DNA of 64,000 nucleotides from Paucibacter sp. KCTC 42545 (lineage in GTDB: Bacteria > Pseudomonadota > Gammaproteobacteria > Burkholderiales > Burkholderiaceae_C): contig NZ_CP013692.1 of the NCBI RefSeq assembly GCF_001477625.1, forward strand, positions 310,001-374,000, read 5' to 3'. The notes beneath the pieces were generated by a model, which did no database searches, was not told the DNA's origin, and saw nothing but the letters and a program-made list of their open reading frames with translations. The position numbers were made by a program, and so were the translations under genes. Of the stretch, positions 56,038 to 64,000 are shown in pieces. Position 1 is the first letter of the stretch. Each line of letters opens with the position of its first letter.

Positions 56038-56952
56038 TCAGGGCTTGGCTGTGGCCGCGGCCTTGGCTTGCGGGGCGAATTCACGCAGGCAGCGCGCCAT
56101 GATTTGGGCTGCCTCGCCCATGCGGGGGCCAGGTCTTGCCATCACATCGCTTTGCTCGGCATCGAAGACGCAGACGCGCTTGTTGGCGATGGCGCCGATG
56201 CGGTCCCAGCCGGGGCGCTGATACAGGCCGTCCAGATTGCGCCGGCCGATCATGATGAGCTGCGGGTTGGCTCGCACCACATACTCGGGGCTGATCTTGG
56301 GGAAGGGGCCCATCTCCGGTGTGATGATGTTGCGCCCGCCCAGGCGGGCCAAGGTCTCGCCCATGAAGGAGCTGGGGCCGGCGGCATAGGGCGAGCGGTC
56401 CACCTCGTAATACACCAAGGTGCCGCGTGCCTGCGGCGGAATGCTTTGGGCGGCGGCGCCGACGCTGGCGTCAATGCGGCGCCAGATCGCTTGCGCATCC
56501 GCCACCTGCAGCAACTGGCCCAGCTTGGCGAGCACGCGCTGCACATCGGCGTAGGACTTGGTTTCCAGCGTCACCACGGTCAGGCCCAGGCCGCGCAGGC
56601 GATCGCTGACGCGCGAGGAAGGGGCCACGAGCACCAGATCGGGCCGCAGCGCCACGATGGTCTCGACTTGGGTATCGTCCAAGCCGCCCAGCTTGGGCAG
56701 CTTGTTCACTTGGGCGGGGTAGTTGGAGTAGCGGTCCACGCCCACCAGGCGATCGCAGGCGCCCAGCTCGCAAACCGTTTCGGTCAGCGAGGGCAGCAGG
56801 GTGACGATGCGCTGGGGAGGTTTGCTCCACTGCGTGGTCTGGCCCTGGTCGTCTTTGATGGTGACGGTGGGCTGGGCGTGCGCGCTCGTATTCAGCAGGC
56901 TGAATACGAGTAAAGGCAGGGCGATTAAAAAATTCGAGCGGCGCAAATTCAT
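56038..56952 (-). CDS. btuF: Periplasmic B12-binding protein
   Basis: A 304-residue exported binding protein with a Sec signal peptide (MNLRRSNFLIALPLLVFSLL, cleavage near AHA-QP). Family motifs PPQRIVTLLPSLTETVCELG and IVALRPDLVLV follow. The ATG at 56952 has AAGGA upstream and gives a normal leader; the ATG at 56973, which overlaps the cobU stop, would add seven residues. It hands B12 to BtuC. Confidence 0.92.
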   Translation of the reverse strand: MNLRRSNFLIALPLLVFSLLNTSAHAQPTVTIKDDQGQTTQWSKPPQRIVTLLPSLTETVCELGACDRLVGVDRYSNYPAQVNKLPKLGGLDDTQVETIVALRPDLVLVAPSSRVSDRLRGLGLTVVTLETKSYADVQRVLAKLGQLLQVADAQAIWRRIDASVGAAAQSIPPQARGTLVYYEVDRSPYAAGPSSFMGETLARLGGRNIITPEMGPFPKISPEYVVRANPQLIMIGRRNLDGLYQRPGWDRIGAIANKRVCVFDAEQSDVMARPGPRMGEAAQIMARCLREFAPQAKAAATAKP

Positions 56953-56969
56953 GGCTTCGATTCCTTGGC

Positions 56970-57551
56970 TCATTGGCCGCGCTGGGCCGCAATCGGCTGG
57001 GTCCAGGGCTGGCCCGCCACCATCAGGGTCAGCTGCGCGCAGCGCGCGGCCACATCCTGATTGAGGCGCCCCAGCTCATCGACATAAAAACGTGCCTCAC
57101 TCGACATCGGCGAGACACCCCAGCCAACCTCGTTGGACACAAAAATGATGCGGCCGGGCAGCTGGGGCAGGGCCTCAAGCAAGGCCTGCCGTTCCTGCTG
57201 CCAGCCGAGCAAGTCCGCCTGGCCGTGCATGGGCATCAACCAGTTGGTCAGCCACAGGGTCAGGCAGTCCACCAGAATGAGCCGCTCGGGCGCGGCGTTA
57301 GCTTGCAAAGCAGCGGTCAAGGCCAGGGGCTCCTCCCGCGTGCTAAAGCCGGCCGGGCGGTCTTGCTGATGGCGCTGAATGCGGGCTTGCATCTCCGCAT
57401 CAAAAGCCAGCGCAGTGGCCAGCACGATGACGCGGTGCTCGGCCGCAGCGGCCAGCCAGTCTTGCGCCAGCGCTTCCGCATGGCGCGACTTGCCGCTGCG
57501 TTGGCCGCCGACGATCAGCTGGTGTTGGCCGCTGCTAGTGTGGTGTTTCAT
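56970..57551 (-). CDS. cobU: Bifunctional adenosylcobinamide kinase/adenosylcobinamide-phosphate guanylyltransferase
   Basis: A 193-residue enzyme that phosphorylates adenosylcobinamide and transfers GMP. The P-loop IVGGQRSGKSRHAEAL is near residue 13; LVDCLTLWLTNWL and ISNEVG-like FVSNEVGWGVSPM follow. The first codons (MKHHT) come from the terminal repeat of the element at 57536-57700. No ribosome site is obvious, and no other start codon lies before the P-loop. The native start may have been replaced. Confidence 0.93.
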   Translation of the reverse strand: MKHHTSSGQHQLIVGGQRSGKSRHAEALAQDWLAAAAEHRVIVLATALAFDAEMQARIQRHQQDRPAGFSTREEPLALTAALQANAAPERLILVDCLTLWLTNWLMPMHGQADLLGWQQERQALLEALPQLPGRIIFVSNEVGWGVSPMSSEARFYVDELGRLNQDVAARCAQLTLMVAGQPWTQPIAAQRGQ

Positions 57552-57700
57552 GCTGTGTGGCGCTTAAGAAAACCGATGGATTCGCTCTTGTGGCAAGGCG
57601 CAAACCGCAGCCATAGCCGTAGCTATGGCGAGGATTTGCAACGCCGTCACGGGAGTGAAGGCGCGGTTTTATGACCCACTCAGTGTGAAACACCACACTA
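57536..57700. mobile_element. MITE-like element between btuB and cobU, TA target duplication
   Basis: A 161-bp non-coding element (57538-57698) has terminal inverted repeats GTGTGGTGTTTCA identical for 13 bp and matching at 20 of the first 23 positions. It is flanked by TA on both sides within C-TA...TA-G, the duplicated CTAG target used by IS630/Tc1-mariner transposases. Inside is a long hairpin (57600-57639, 18-bp arms matching at 14, 4-nt loop with a perfect inner 8 bp). No transposase is present, so it would need one in trans. The minus-strand cobU start codon lies in one terminal repeat. Confidence 0.75.
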
Positions 57701-57708
57701 GCCATGGC

Positions 57709-59643
57709 TTAGAGCGCCGGGCTGTAACGCAGGCCCAGGAACACGGTGCGCGGCGCTTGCGCATAGTCCAGCGCGGTCTGGTAGTCCTTGTTGAAGGCAT
57801 TGTCCAGATTGAGCTGCACTTTCAACTCACGCGTCAGCGCATAGGCTGCGTTGAGGTTGAGCAAGGCATAGCCGCCCAGCGGGCGCTTGTTGGCGGCGTC
57901 GTCAAAGCGCTGGCCGGAGGCAAACACCGCCGCGCCGAAGTCGAAACCAGCCAGCTGGGTTTGCGCCGAGATCGTGCCGAACTTGCTGGCACGGCGGGCC
58001 AGCATATTGCCGGTTGCCAAGTCTTTGGGTGCTTGCAGATCCAGGCTGGCGCGCCATTGGATGCCGGCCAGCTGGGTGCTGGCGGCCAGGCTCAGGCCTT
58101 GGAGCTGGGCGCGGGTGACGTTTTGATAGCAACCAAAGCTGCTATTGCAAGTACCGGCGCCGCCGAAGACGATCAGATTGTTGATGTGGTTGCGGTACAC
58201 GGTGGCGCTGGCGTCGCTGTCACCCGCGGCGAACTTGATGCCGACTTCCACATTGCGGCCCTTCTCAGGCTCCAGCGCCATGACGCCGGGGATGCTCAGC
58301 TTGGGGCCGTAGTCGCTGAAGCTCTGGTACAGGGTCGGCGCACGGAAGGCATTGCCGACCGAGCCAACCAGACGCCAGGCCGGGCTGAGCTTGACGCCCA
58401 GGCCCAGCGTGCCGGTGTTGACGCCGCCGAACTGGCTGTCGTCGTCGTGGCGGGCGTTGACTTGGGCGTCGAAGGCCGCGCCGGTCCACAAATAGCCCAG
58501 AGCCAGGCCGGTTTGGGTGCGCTCGGCGCTGCCCACGGTGGCGGCTTGGGTCAGGCCGCTATTGTCCAATTGGTCTTGCTTGTGCTCGGCCAGGAAGTTG
58601 ATTTGCTGGTGCGCGTCAAGTTGGTAGCTGCCGTCCAGGGTGGCGGTGCGAATCCGGGTGTCGGTCTTGTAGGGCGAGGGGCGGGTCTCGTAGCCGGCCT
58701 TGGCCTGGGCAACGCTGAGGCGTGTTTGCAGGGCCTGGCTCCATTGCGAGAGCCAGCTCAGGCGTGCCGCGCTGGTGTCTTGCAGACTGTGGTCATCGAC
58801 CTTGGACTTGAAGGCGTCGTACTGGCCGTCGGTATGGCTTTGCAAGGCCAACAGTTCCAGGCGATGCTCGGTATTCAGCTGCGCGCCCAGGCGCAGGCTG
58901 GCGTTGTGCTTGTTCCAGCCGTCGATATCGGGGTTGAAGTTGCTGTTCTTGGGGTTGGCGATGGTGTTGAAGCCGTCGCTGCGCTCGCCACCCACATTGA
59001 GGGCGTAGTCGAACATGCCGGCCGTGCCGCTCACCGAGGCGCCGAGGCGGGCCGTGCCCAAATTGCCAATGCCGCCGCTCAGCTCAAGGGCCAATTTCTT
59101 GGCGCCCTTGCGGGTGAAGATCTGCACCACGCCGCCGATGGCGTCGGAGCCGTAAAGCGCGCTGGCCGGGCCCTTCAGCACTTCGATGCGCTCGACTTGC
59201 GATAGCGGGATGGCTTCCCAGGGCGCGCCGCCGGTGCTTTGGCTGTCCATGCGCACGCCGTCGATCAGCACCAAGGTGTGGCGTGAATCGGCGCCGCGCA
59301 GGAAGACGGAGGTGGCCGAGGCCGGGTTGCCGTTGCGGGTGAATTCGACGCAGCCGGCGTTGCGCAGCAGATCTGCCAGGTCGCCGAAGCCTTGGCGGTC
59401 GATGTCGGCGCGGGTGATGACGGTCAGGTCGGCGCTGACATCGCCTAAGCGCAACGGTGTGCGCGAGGCGGTGACGACCACCGAGTCAAGCTTGTTGGGG
59501 CCGGGGCCAGCTTGTTGGGCCAGGGCCTGGCCGGACAGGCCAGAGAGTGCAGCAGCAGTGGCCAGAGACAGGGGCGCGAAACGGCGCAGGCAGGCAGGGG
59601 CGAACGCCAAGCGGGCCGAGGGCCGGAAAGAAGTGGTTTGCAT
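57709..59643 (-). CDS. btuB: TonB-dependent vitamin B12 receptor
   Basis: A 644-residue outer-membrane receptor with a long signal peptide (LSLATAAALSGLSGQALAQ), a TonB-box region (KLDSVVVTASRTPLRL), a plug domain (RSS-type VERIEVLKGPASALYGSDAIGGVVQIF) and a beta-barrel ending FLGLRYSPAL with a C-terminal hydrophobic residue. It brings cobalamin into the periplasm for BtuF. A cobalamin riboswitch lies 107 bp upstream. The ATG at 59643 gives a normal leader. Confidence 0.92.
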   Translation of the reverse strand: MQTTSFRPSARLAFAPACLRRFAPLSLATAAALSGLSGQALAQQAGPGPNKLDSVVVTASRTPLRLGDVSADLTVITRADIDRQGFGDLADLLRNAGCVEFTRNGNPASATSVFLRGADSRHTLVLIDGVRMDSQSTGGAPWEAIPLSQVERIEVLKGPASALYGSDAIGGVVQIFTRKGAKKLALELSGGIGNLGTARLGASVSGTAGMFDYALNVGGERSDGFNTIANPKNSNFNPDIDGWNKHNASLRLGAQLNTEHRLELLALQSHTDGQYDAFKSKVDDHSLQDTSAARLSWLSQWSQALQTRLSVAQAKAGYETRPSPYKTDTRIRTATLDGSYQLDAHQQINFLAEHKQDQLDNSGLTQAATVGSAERTQTGLALGYLWTGAAFDAQVNARHDDDSQFGGVNTGTLGLGVKLSPAWRLVGSVGNAFRAPTLYQSFSDYGPKLSIPGVMALEPEKGRNVEVGIKFAAGDSDASATVYRNHINNLIVFGGAGTCNSSFGCYQNVTRAQLQGLSLAASTQLAGIQWRASLDLQAPKDLATGNMLARRASKFGTISAQTQLAGFDFGAAVFASGQRFDDAANKRPLGGYALLNLNAAYALTRELKVQLNLDNAFNKDYQTALDYAQAPRTVFLGLRYSPAL

Positions 59644-59749
59644 GAAAGAAAACAGGGAACACAGCAAGGGCCAGACGCGCAACTCACCCGCTACGCGTAC
59701 TGAAATCGATGCATCGATGCAGACATGGCTGCGGCGATCCATCACCTTG

Positions 59750-59938
59750 TTGGCCGGTATCCGGGCTGGTGAACATACCGCTGAGTCCTTCCCAGCACCT
59801 CTTCTTTGCAGAATCGGCGCCAGTGGATTGAGTCCAGGGCTTGAGGCATCTGTCGAAGCATGCCTCGTTCACTTACCGTTGCGGGGACAGCTCAGGTTGG
59901 TCTTGCCGCGTGGCGGCTTAACTTCCTGATTCCCGTTT
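59750..59938 (-). promoter_or_regulatory. Cobalamin riboswitch upstream of btuB
   Basis: On the minus strand the conserved elements occur in order: CGGGAATCAGGAAG (complement of 59922-59935), GCTGTCCCCGCAACGGTAAG (59872-59891), TCCACTGG (59820-59827), GCTGGGAAGGACTCAGCGG (59778-59796) and the B12 box AGCCCGGATACCGGCC (59752-59767). No terminator T-run follows before btuB, so control may be on translation. A palindrome ATCGATGCATCGAT (59705-59718) lies between it and the gene. Confidence 0.93.
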
Positions 59939-59942
59939 AACT

Positions 59943-59964
59943 GCACCGCCATGAAGGGCGGTGC
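59943..59964 (-). terminator. 8-bp hairpin after the DUF4124 gene
   Basis: GCACCGCC and GGCGGTGC flank a 6-nt loop 22 bp past the DUF4124 stop. No T-run follows. It separates the pth operon from the riboswitch leader. Confidence 0.5.
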
Positions 59965-59985
59965 GAGCACCAACAGCCTTTGATT

Positions 59986-60459
59986 CTACTTGCTGCCGGG
60001 CGCTGTTTTCGCCGGCTTGGCTGGCTTGCCCGCTTTTGGCGCCTTGCGCTTGTCTGGATGCTTGTGCGCAACGGACTTGGGCGCGCTGGCAGTTGGCTCG
60101 GCTTGGGCGATGCCCTTGAGCCCATCAATGCCCGCCGGAGTGGCATTGCGCTGCAGGTCAAGGGCTTCCTGGCGCAGCCGGGCCTGCTCCATTTGGTCAG
60201 CCTGTCGGGCTTGCTGCTGCGCCTGTGCTTTGGCGGCTTGAGCTTGCGCGGCCTGGGGCTGGTCGAAGCTCAGCGGGGAGGGCGCAGTGTCGGGCTTGCC
60301 GGGGCAGGGGGAGTCGCGCAATTCGCGTCCCTCCGGCCCGCAGCGATAGAGGCCGGTGGTCTTGATTTGGGTTTGCGCCAGCGCTGTTTGCTGCAGCCCC
60401 AGTGCCAGCCCGAACAGGGCCAGCAGCGGGCAGAGCAAGTGGCGGGCAAAGCGGTTCAC
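59986..60459 (-). CDS. DUF4124-like exported protein
   Basis: A 157-residue protein with a signal peptide ([22 protein letters not shown]) followed by a short DUF4124-like domain with two Cys ([17 protein letters not shown]). A Gln/Ala-rich helix (coiled-coil-like, about residues 70-105) and a Lys/Pro/Ala-rich tail follow. Function is unknown. The ATG overlaps the pth stop (ATGA). Confidence 0.8.
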   Translation of the reverse strand: MNRFARHLLCPLLALFGLALGLQQTALAQTQIKTTGLYRCGPEGRELRDSPCPGKPDTAPSPLSFDQPQAAQAQAAKAQAQQQARQADQMEQARLRQEALDLQRNATPAGIDGLKGIAQAEPTASAPKSVAHKHPDKRKAPKAGKPAKPAKTAPGSK

Positions 60460-61181
60460 GGGCTGGCTTTGTGGTCCTGGGCAGGCCCTGATTCTGCGCT
60501 TGCAAGGGGGCTTGTTTCAAGCGCGCCATCCGCAGCTTTGAGGGTGACTCCTGGTTCAGCGGGCTCAGCAGGTTTGGGCGGCTTGGGTGGCTTCGGCCGA
60601 GGCGGCTTGGCGTGGATCTTGGTCAGTGCCTTGTCCATCTCACCCTTGAGCAGCAAGTCCACCGCATCAAGCGATTTGGCGATGCAGTCTTCCACTGCCT
60701 GGCGTTCGGCCAGGGGTGGCTTGCGCAGCACATAGTTGGCGACCTCGGCCTTGTGGCCGGGGTGGCCAATGCCTAGGCGCAAGCGCCAGAAATTGGCGCT
60801 GCCCAGCTGAGCTTGCATGTCTTTCAAGCCGTTGTGGCCGCCATTGCCGCCGCCTTGCTTGAACTTCATCTCGCCGGGCAAGAGATCCAGCTCATCGTGG
60901 ATGGCCAAGATCTCTTCCGGCGCGATCTTGAAAAAACGCGCCAGCGCAGCCACCGACTTGCCTGACAGGTTCATATAGGTCATGGGCTGCAGCAACCAGA
61001 TCGGTCCGGCCGCGCCGGGCGCATTGTTCACCCGTGCGACCAGGCCGTAGTAGTTGCGCTCGACCTGCAGCGAGGTGCCGAGCTTGCGCGCCAGGGTGTC
61101 AATCCACCAGAAACCCGCGTTATGGCGGGTGTCTTCATATTCAGTGCCCGGATTGCCGAGGCCAACAAAGAGTCGAATCAT
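60456..61181 (-). CDS. pth: Peptidyl-tRNA hydrolase with C-terminal extension
   Basis: Releases tRNA from stalled peptidyl-tRNA. The N-terminal ~190 residues are standard: [22 protein letters not shown] with the catalytic His, [12 protein letters not shown] and [19 protein letters not shown]. The C-terminal ~45 residues are an extra Pro/Lys-rich run ([16 protein letters not shown]) then an acidic/Ala tail, making 241 rather than ~195 residues. It couples to the DUF4124 gene. Confidence 0.95.
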   Translation of the reverse strand: MIRLFVGLGNPGTEYEDTRHNAGFWWIDTLARKLGTSLQVERNYYGLVARVNNAPGAAGPIWLLQPMTYMNLSGKSVAALARFFKIAPEEILAIHDELDLLPGEMKFKQGGGNGGHNGLKDMQAQLGSANFWRLRLGIGHPGHKAEVANYVLRKPPLAERQAVEDCIAKSLDAVDLLLKGEMDKALTKIHAKPPRPKPPKPPKPAEPAEPGVTLKAADGALETSPLASAESGPAQDHKASP

Positions 61182-61262
61182 GGGGTGGGATTATCCTTGC
61201 GGACTTGTGCCTGCCGCCAAGGCCGGCTGCCCGCGCTTGAAAGACGATAGAAGGACGTTTGC

Positions 61263-61619
61263 ATGATTGCTAATTTGCTGCTCGCATTGGTGGCTCTGAT
61301 CCACATCTACATCGTGGTGCTAGAGATGTTTTTGTGGGAGAAGCCACTGGGGCGCAAGGTCTTCCGCACCACGCCCGAATTTGCCGCGGCCTCCAAAGTG
61401 CTGGCGGCCAACCAAGGGCTTTACAACGGCTTTCTGGTCGCGGGTTTGATCTGGGGCCTGAGCCTCGGCCCAGTCGCGGGTCAGCCGGTGCAATTGTTCT
61501 TCCTGGCCTGCGTGCTGGTGGCGGGGCTATACGGCGCGCTCACCGTGGGCAAAAAGATCTTGTTTGTGCAGGCCGTGCCGGCTGCGCTGGCCATCGCGGC
61601 CGTCTTGTTGAAATTGTGA
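61263..61619 (+). CDS. DUF1304 membrane protein
   Basis: A 118-residue protein with four hydrophobic segments and the DUF1304 pattern IHIYIVVLEMFLWEKPLGRKVF and ANQGLYNGFLVAGL. Function is unknown. It stands alone on the plus strand, divergent from pth and convergent with the diguanylate cyclase gene, inside the otherwise minus-strand prs-rplY-pth region. Confidence 0.9.
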   Translation: MIANLLLALVALIHIYIVVLEMFLWEKPLGRKVFRTTPEFAAASKVLAANQGLYNGFLVAGLIWGLSLGPVAGQPVQLFFLACVLVAGLYGALTVGKKILFVQAVPAALAIAAVLLKL

Positions 61620-61677
61620 GTGAGCGGGGGCGAAGTTCTCGCTCCGGCGCCGTCGCTAGCGGTCAGGCCTTGTTCGC

Positions 61678-62439
61678 TTAGGCTTGCGCGAGGGCGCGGT
61701 TGCGGCCCTGCAGTTTCGCGGCATAGAGCGCCAGGTCGGCGCGTTTGAGTGCCGGTTCAGCGCTGTCAAGGTCGCCTGCCTGCCAGGCGCTCACGCCGAT
61801 GCTGGTGGTGACGGGGTGGCCTTGGCTTTGCACGGCTGCGGGCAGGGCCAGCGTCAAGCGTTGAGCCAGACTCAGGGCCTGCGCCAGATCAGTGTCGGCG
61901 CAGATCACCAGAAACTCTTCACCACCCCAGCGCACCACGGTGTCCAGATCGCGGAGGCTGTTGTGTAGCTGCTGGGCTGCGATTTGCAGCACATGGTCGC
62001 CTTCGGCGTGGCCGTGCCGGTCATTGATGGCTTTGAAGTGATCCAGGTCCAGCAGCAGCAGGCTGAACGTGCGGCCATGGCGCTGCGCGCGCGAGACGTT
62101 CTGCGCAAGCACTTCTTTGCCGCGGCGGCGATTGGGCAGGCCGGTAAGGACGTCGGTGTGCGATTGCCAGAATCTTTGGCTGGATTCGCGCCAGCGCCGC
62201 CAGGCGAAGATGCCCAAAAGCCAGGGCAGCACCGAGAAACTCAGCAGCAACTCGTCCAGCTCCCAGTTTTCATGTTGGGCAGAAAAGGCGCTGAAGATCT
62301 CGAATACGTTGTGGCGGACAAAGAGCAAATGCAGCGCGACGACGGCGACCAGCAGAAGCAGCAATTCGAGTAGCGCAACACGCTCGCGATAGCACATGCG
62401 CTTGAAGCGCCGTTTGGCAGACAGAGGGGCGAAGGGCAT
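61678..62439 (-). CDS. Membrane GGDEF diguanylate cyclase
   Basis: A ~253-residue protein with two N-terminal membrane segments (LLELLLLLVAVVALHLLFV, LLLSFSVLPWLLGIFAW) and a GGDEF domain: TDVLTGLPNRRRG, LLLDLDHFKAINDRHGHAEGD and the active-site GGEEF. An RxxD inhibitory site (RDLD) lies five residues before it. It makes c-di-GMP. A longer frame begins inside the rplY terminator and is rejected; the ATG at 62439 or 62397 is likely. Confidence 0.92.
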   Translation of the reverse strand: MPFAPLSAKRRFKRMCYRERVALLELLLLLVAVVALHLLFVRHNVFEIFSAFSAQHENWELDELLLSFSVLPWLLGIFAWRRWRESSQRFWQSHTDVLTGLPNRRRGKEVLAQNVSRAQRHGRTFSLLLLDLDHFKAINDRHGHAEGDHVLQIAAQQLHNSLRDLDTVVRWGGEEFLVICADTDLAQALSLAQRLTLALPAAVQSQGHPVTTSIGVSAWQAGDLDSAEPALKRADLALYAAKLQGRNRALAQA

Positions 62440-62533
62440 GCGGCTGAAGAGAGGGGGCTGCGCAAAGTTTGGACCTAGCGCAAACCCTAATTGGGCCGCA
62501 AGCAGGCCGCTCAGGCCAGGAACTTTTGCCCAT

Positions 62534-62562
62534 AAAAAAAGGCCCTGCATCGCAGGGCCTTC
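62534..62562 (-). terminator. Rho-independent terminator of rplY
   Basis: On the minus strand AAGGCCCTGC-GAT-GCAGGGCCTT runs into TTTTTTT. It lies about 37 bp after the rplY stop. Confidence 0.95.
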
Positions 62563-62599
62563 TACTTGCCTGGGCTCAAGAGCCCAAAGCGAGACTTAT

Positions 62600-63226
62600 T
62601 TACTTCTTGCCTTTTTTCTTGCCCTTGCCGTCATCGGCAGGAGCGGCAACAGCCACGATCACTTCTTCAGCGACGGGTTCAACCGGCGTGGCAACCACGG
62701 GGTTAGGCTTGCCGTGGGTCACAACCTTGACGCCGGCGGGCAGAGTCAGGTCATTGACGTGCACCGAGTGACCCTTGGTCAGGCCGCTCAGGTTCACTTC
62801 GATGAACTCGGGCAGTTGCTGGGCCAGGCAGGTGATCAGCAGTTCGTTGATCACGTGGTTGACGGTGCAGCTGTCGGTCTTGACGGCAGGCGAAGTCTCT
62901 TCACCGATGAAGTGCAAAGGCACCTTCTTGGTGATCTTGGTGGTGCCGTCAACGCGCTGGAAGTCAGCGTGCAGAACTTGCGGCTTGTAGGGGTGCAGTT
63001 GGAAGTCGCGCAGCAGAACTTGCGTGACGGTGCCGTTCAGTTCCATCTCGAGGATGGTGCTGTGGAAGGCTTCCTTCTTCAGCGCGTGGAACAGGGCGTT
63101 GTGGTCCAGTTCGACGTTGGCAGGCTCGCCGGCACCGAAAACGATGGCAGGCACGCGGCCAGAAATGCGCAGGCGGCGGCTCGCTCCGGTCCCCTGCAAA
63201 TTGCGCTCAAAAGCGACGAATTTCAT
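62600..63226 (-). CDS. rplY: 50S ribosomal protein bL25, CTC (long) form
   Basis: A 208-residue 5S rRNA-binding protein of the long CTC type: N-terminal L25 core ([22 protein letters not shown]) and a C-terminal domain ([38 protein letters not shown]), ending in a Lys/Gly-rich tail. The ATG at 63226, with GGAG upstream, is preferred over one four codons earlier. It follows prs, as in most Burkholderiales. Confidence 0.97.
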   Translation of the reverse strand: MKFVAFERNLQGTGASRRLRISGRVPAIVFGAGEPANVELDHNALFHALKKEAFHSTILEMELNGTVTQVLLRDFQLHPYKPQVLHADFQRVDGTTKITKKVPLHFIGEETSPAVKTDSCTVNHVINELLITCLAQQLPEFIEVNLSGLTKGHSVHVNDLTLPAGVKVVTHGKPNPVVATPVEPVAEEVIVAVAAPADDGKGKKKGKK

Positions 63227-63308
63227 ATGGTTCTCCAAAAAGGATGAATGGAACGCCCGCGACCAGGCTGTTCCGGTAAAAGCGGCCCTGAACTACCGGG
63301 CCACAAGG

Positions 63309-63338
63309 AAAACAAGCCTCGGTGTTGCCACCCAGGCT
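63309..63338 (-). terminator. Terminator after prs
   Basis: On the minus strand AGCCTGGGTG-GCAA-CACCGAGGCT (one mismatch) is followed by TGTTTTCC, starting 7 bp beyond the prs stop. Confidence 0.8.
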
Positions 63339-63344
63339 CGTTGA

Positions 63345-64000
63345 TCAGAAATTGTTGTTCTGCTCGCTGAACAGCGAGGTCACCGACTCACCGTCCGAGA
63401 TGCGGCGGATGGTTTCTGCGAACAAGAAGGCCACCGACAGCTGGCGAATCTTGCCGCAAGCCTTGGCCGCGTCGTTCAGAGGAATGGTGTTGGTGATCAC
63501 GACCTCGTCCAGCATGGACTTGGAGATACGCTCGATCGCCGGGCCCGACAGAATCGGGTGGGTGCAATAAGCGAACACGCTCTTGGCGCCGCGATCCTTC
63601 AGCACTTCGGCGGCCTTCACCAGGGTGCCGGCGGTGTCGATCATGTCGTCCATGATGACGCAGTTGCGGCCATCGATTTCACCGATGACGTGCATCACTT
63701 CGGACACATTGGCGGCCGGACGGCGCTTGTCGATGATGGCCAGATCGCAACCGAGCTGCTTGGCCAGGGCACGCGCACGCACCACACCGCCAACGTCGGG
63801 GCTGACCACCACCAGATTGGAATAGTTGCGGGCCTTCAGGTCCGACAGCAGCACCGGCGAGGCGTAGATATTGTCGACCGGGATGTCGAAGAAGCCTTGG
63901 ATCTGGTCAGCGTGCAAGTCCATGGTCAGGACGCGCTCGACGCCGACCTTTTGCAGCAGGTCAGCCACCACCTTGGCCGAGATCGGCACACGGGTGGAGC
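63345..64000 (-). CDS. prs: Ribose-phosphate pyrophosphokinase, 5' end cut by window edge
   Basis: Makes PRPP for nucleotide, NAD, histidine and tryptophan synthesis. The C-terminal ~217 residues are present, entering the window at [19 protein letters not shown]. They contain [41 protein letters not shown] and the PRPP loop [17 protein letters not shown]. The reading frame stays open to the window edge, so the internal GTG at 63989 is not the start. Confidence 0.97.
   Translation of the reverse strand, partial: STRVPISAKVVADLLQKVGVERVLTMDLHADQIQGFFDIPVDNIYASPVLLSDLKARNYSNLVVVSPDVGGVVRARALAKQLGCDLAIIDKRRPAANVSEVMHVIGEIDGRNCVIMDDMIDTAGTLVKAAEVLKDRGAKSVFAYCTHPILSGPAIERISKSMLDEVVITNTIPLNDAAKACGKIRQLSVAFLFAETIRRISDGESVTSLFSEQNNNF

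Noticed and set aside
57552..57708. A second cobalamin riboswitch ahead of cobU
   Set aside because: No GCAACGGTAAG-like core or B12 box on the minus strand. The structure present is explained by the MITE-like element.
57625..59205. 526-codon plus-strand frame
   Set aside because: Antisense to btuB, with Gln/Ala/Val-rich nonsense composition.
62397..62550. Longer N-terminus for the diguanylate cyclase
   Set aside because: The upstream start lies inside the rplY terminator hairpin, and the added residues are not family-like.

Overview
The window is GC-rich DNA packed with genes. It reads like the chromosome of an aerobic betaproteobacterium of the order Burkholderiales, probably near Roseateles, Paucibacter or Leptothrix. 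That placement is inference. It rests on the gene content: a HrcA/CIRCE plus sigma-32 style groESL promoter, a short-form HisG, a GspA/GspB pair, a PHA granule protein, a RegB/RegA pair and a PEP-CTERM protein. Almost all of it is ordinary core and accessory metabolism. I see no rRNA, tRNA, CRISPR array, prophage or intact insertion sequence.

Layout. 1-1700: groL (cut by the left edge) and groS with a CIRCE operator and heat-shock promoter. 1862-3713: a small SnoaL-like protein and an MHS-type transporter. 3862-10866: a cytochrome bo-type quinol oxidase operon (cyoABCD), a SURF1 assembly factor and a RegB/RegA redox two-component pair, preceded by an FNR-like site. 11325-14627: gspA, gspB and a LysE-type exporter. 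14654-19424: phosphatidylserine decarboxylase, a membrane-anchored class III PLP enzyme, an Mpo1-like membrane protein and a GT4 glycosyltransferase, possibly a lipid-modifying set. 19470-23621: a peptidase/amidohydrolase operon with a branched-chain amino acid type binding protein. 23742-30106: a molybdopterin oxidoreductase, a lipoprotein aminopeptidase, then a storage-compound group (PHA granule protein, acyl-CoA-binding protein, WS/DGAT, CHAD protein). 30188-35735: TPR protein, TetR regulator, ABC-2 exporter, S9 peptidase.

35800-44044: bolA-hisG-hisD, then an insertion of a reverse-strand PEP-CTERM gene and a PIN-domain toxin-antitoxin pair, then hisCBHAF. The toxin gene overlaps hisC. 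44064-45568: rsmD, coaD, ferredoxin. 45595-59643 (minus strand): cobalamin lower-ligand, nucleotide-loop and uptake genes (cobC-like, cobS, cobT, a leaderless BtuF-like protein, cobQ, cobD, cbiB, cobO, cobB, btuD, btuC, btuF, cobU, btuB) with a cobalamin riboswitch ahead of btuB. A 165-bp MITE-like element lies between btuB and cobU, and its terminal repeat supplies the start codon of cobU. 59986-64000: a DUF4124 protein, pth, DUF1304, a diguanylate cyclase, rplY and prs (cut by the right edge).

No convincing wholly new system was found. The best leads are the MITE/cobU junction, the toxin-antitoxin insertion in the his operon with its paired palindromes, the lipid cluster at 14.6-19.4 kb and the storage-granule group at 26.9-30.1 kb.
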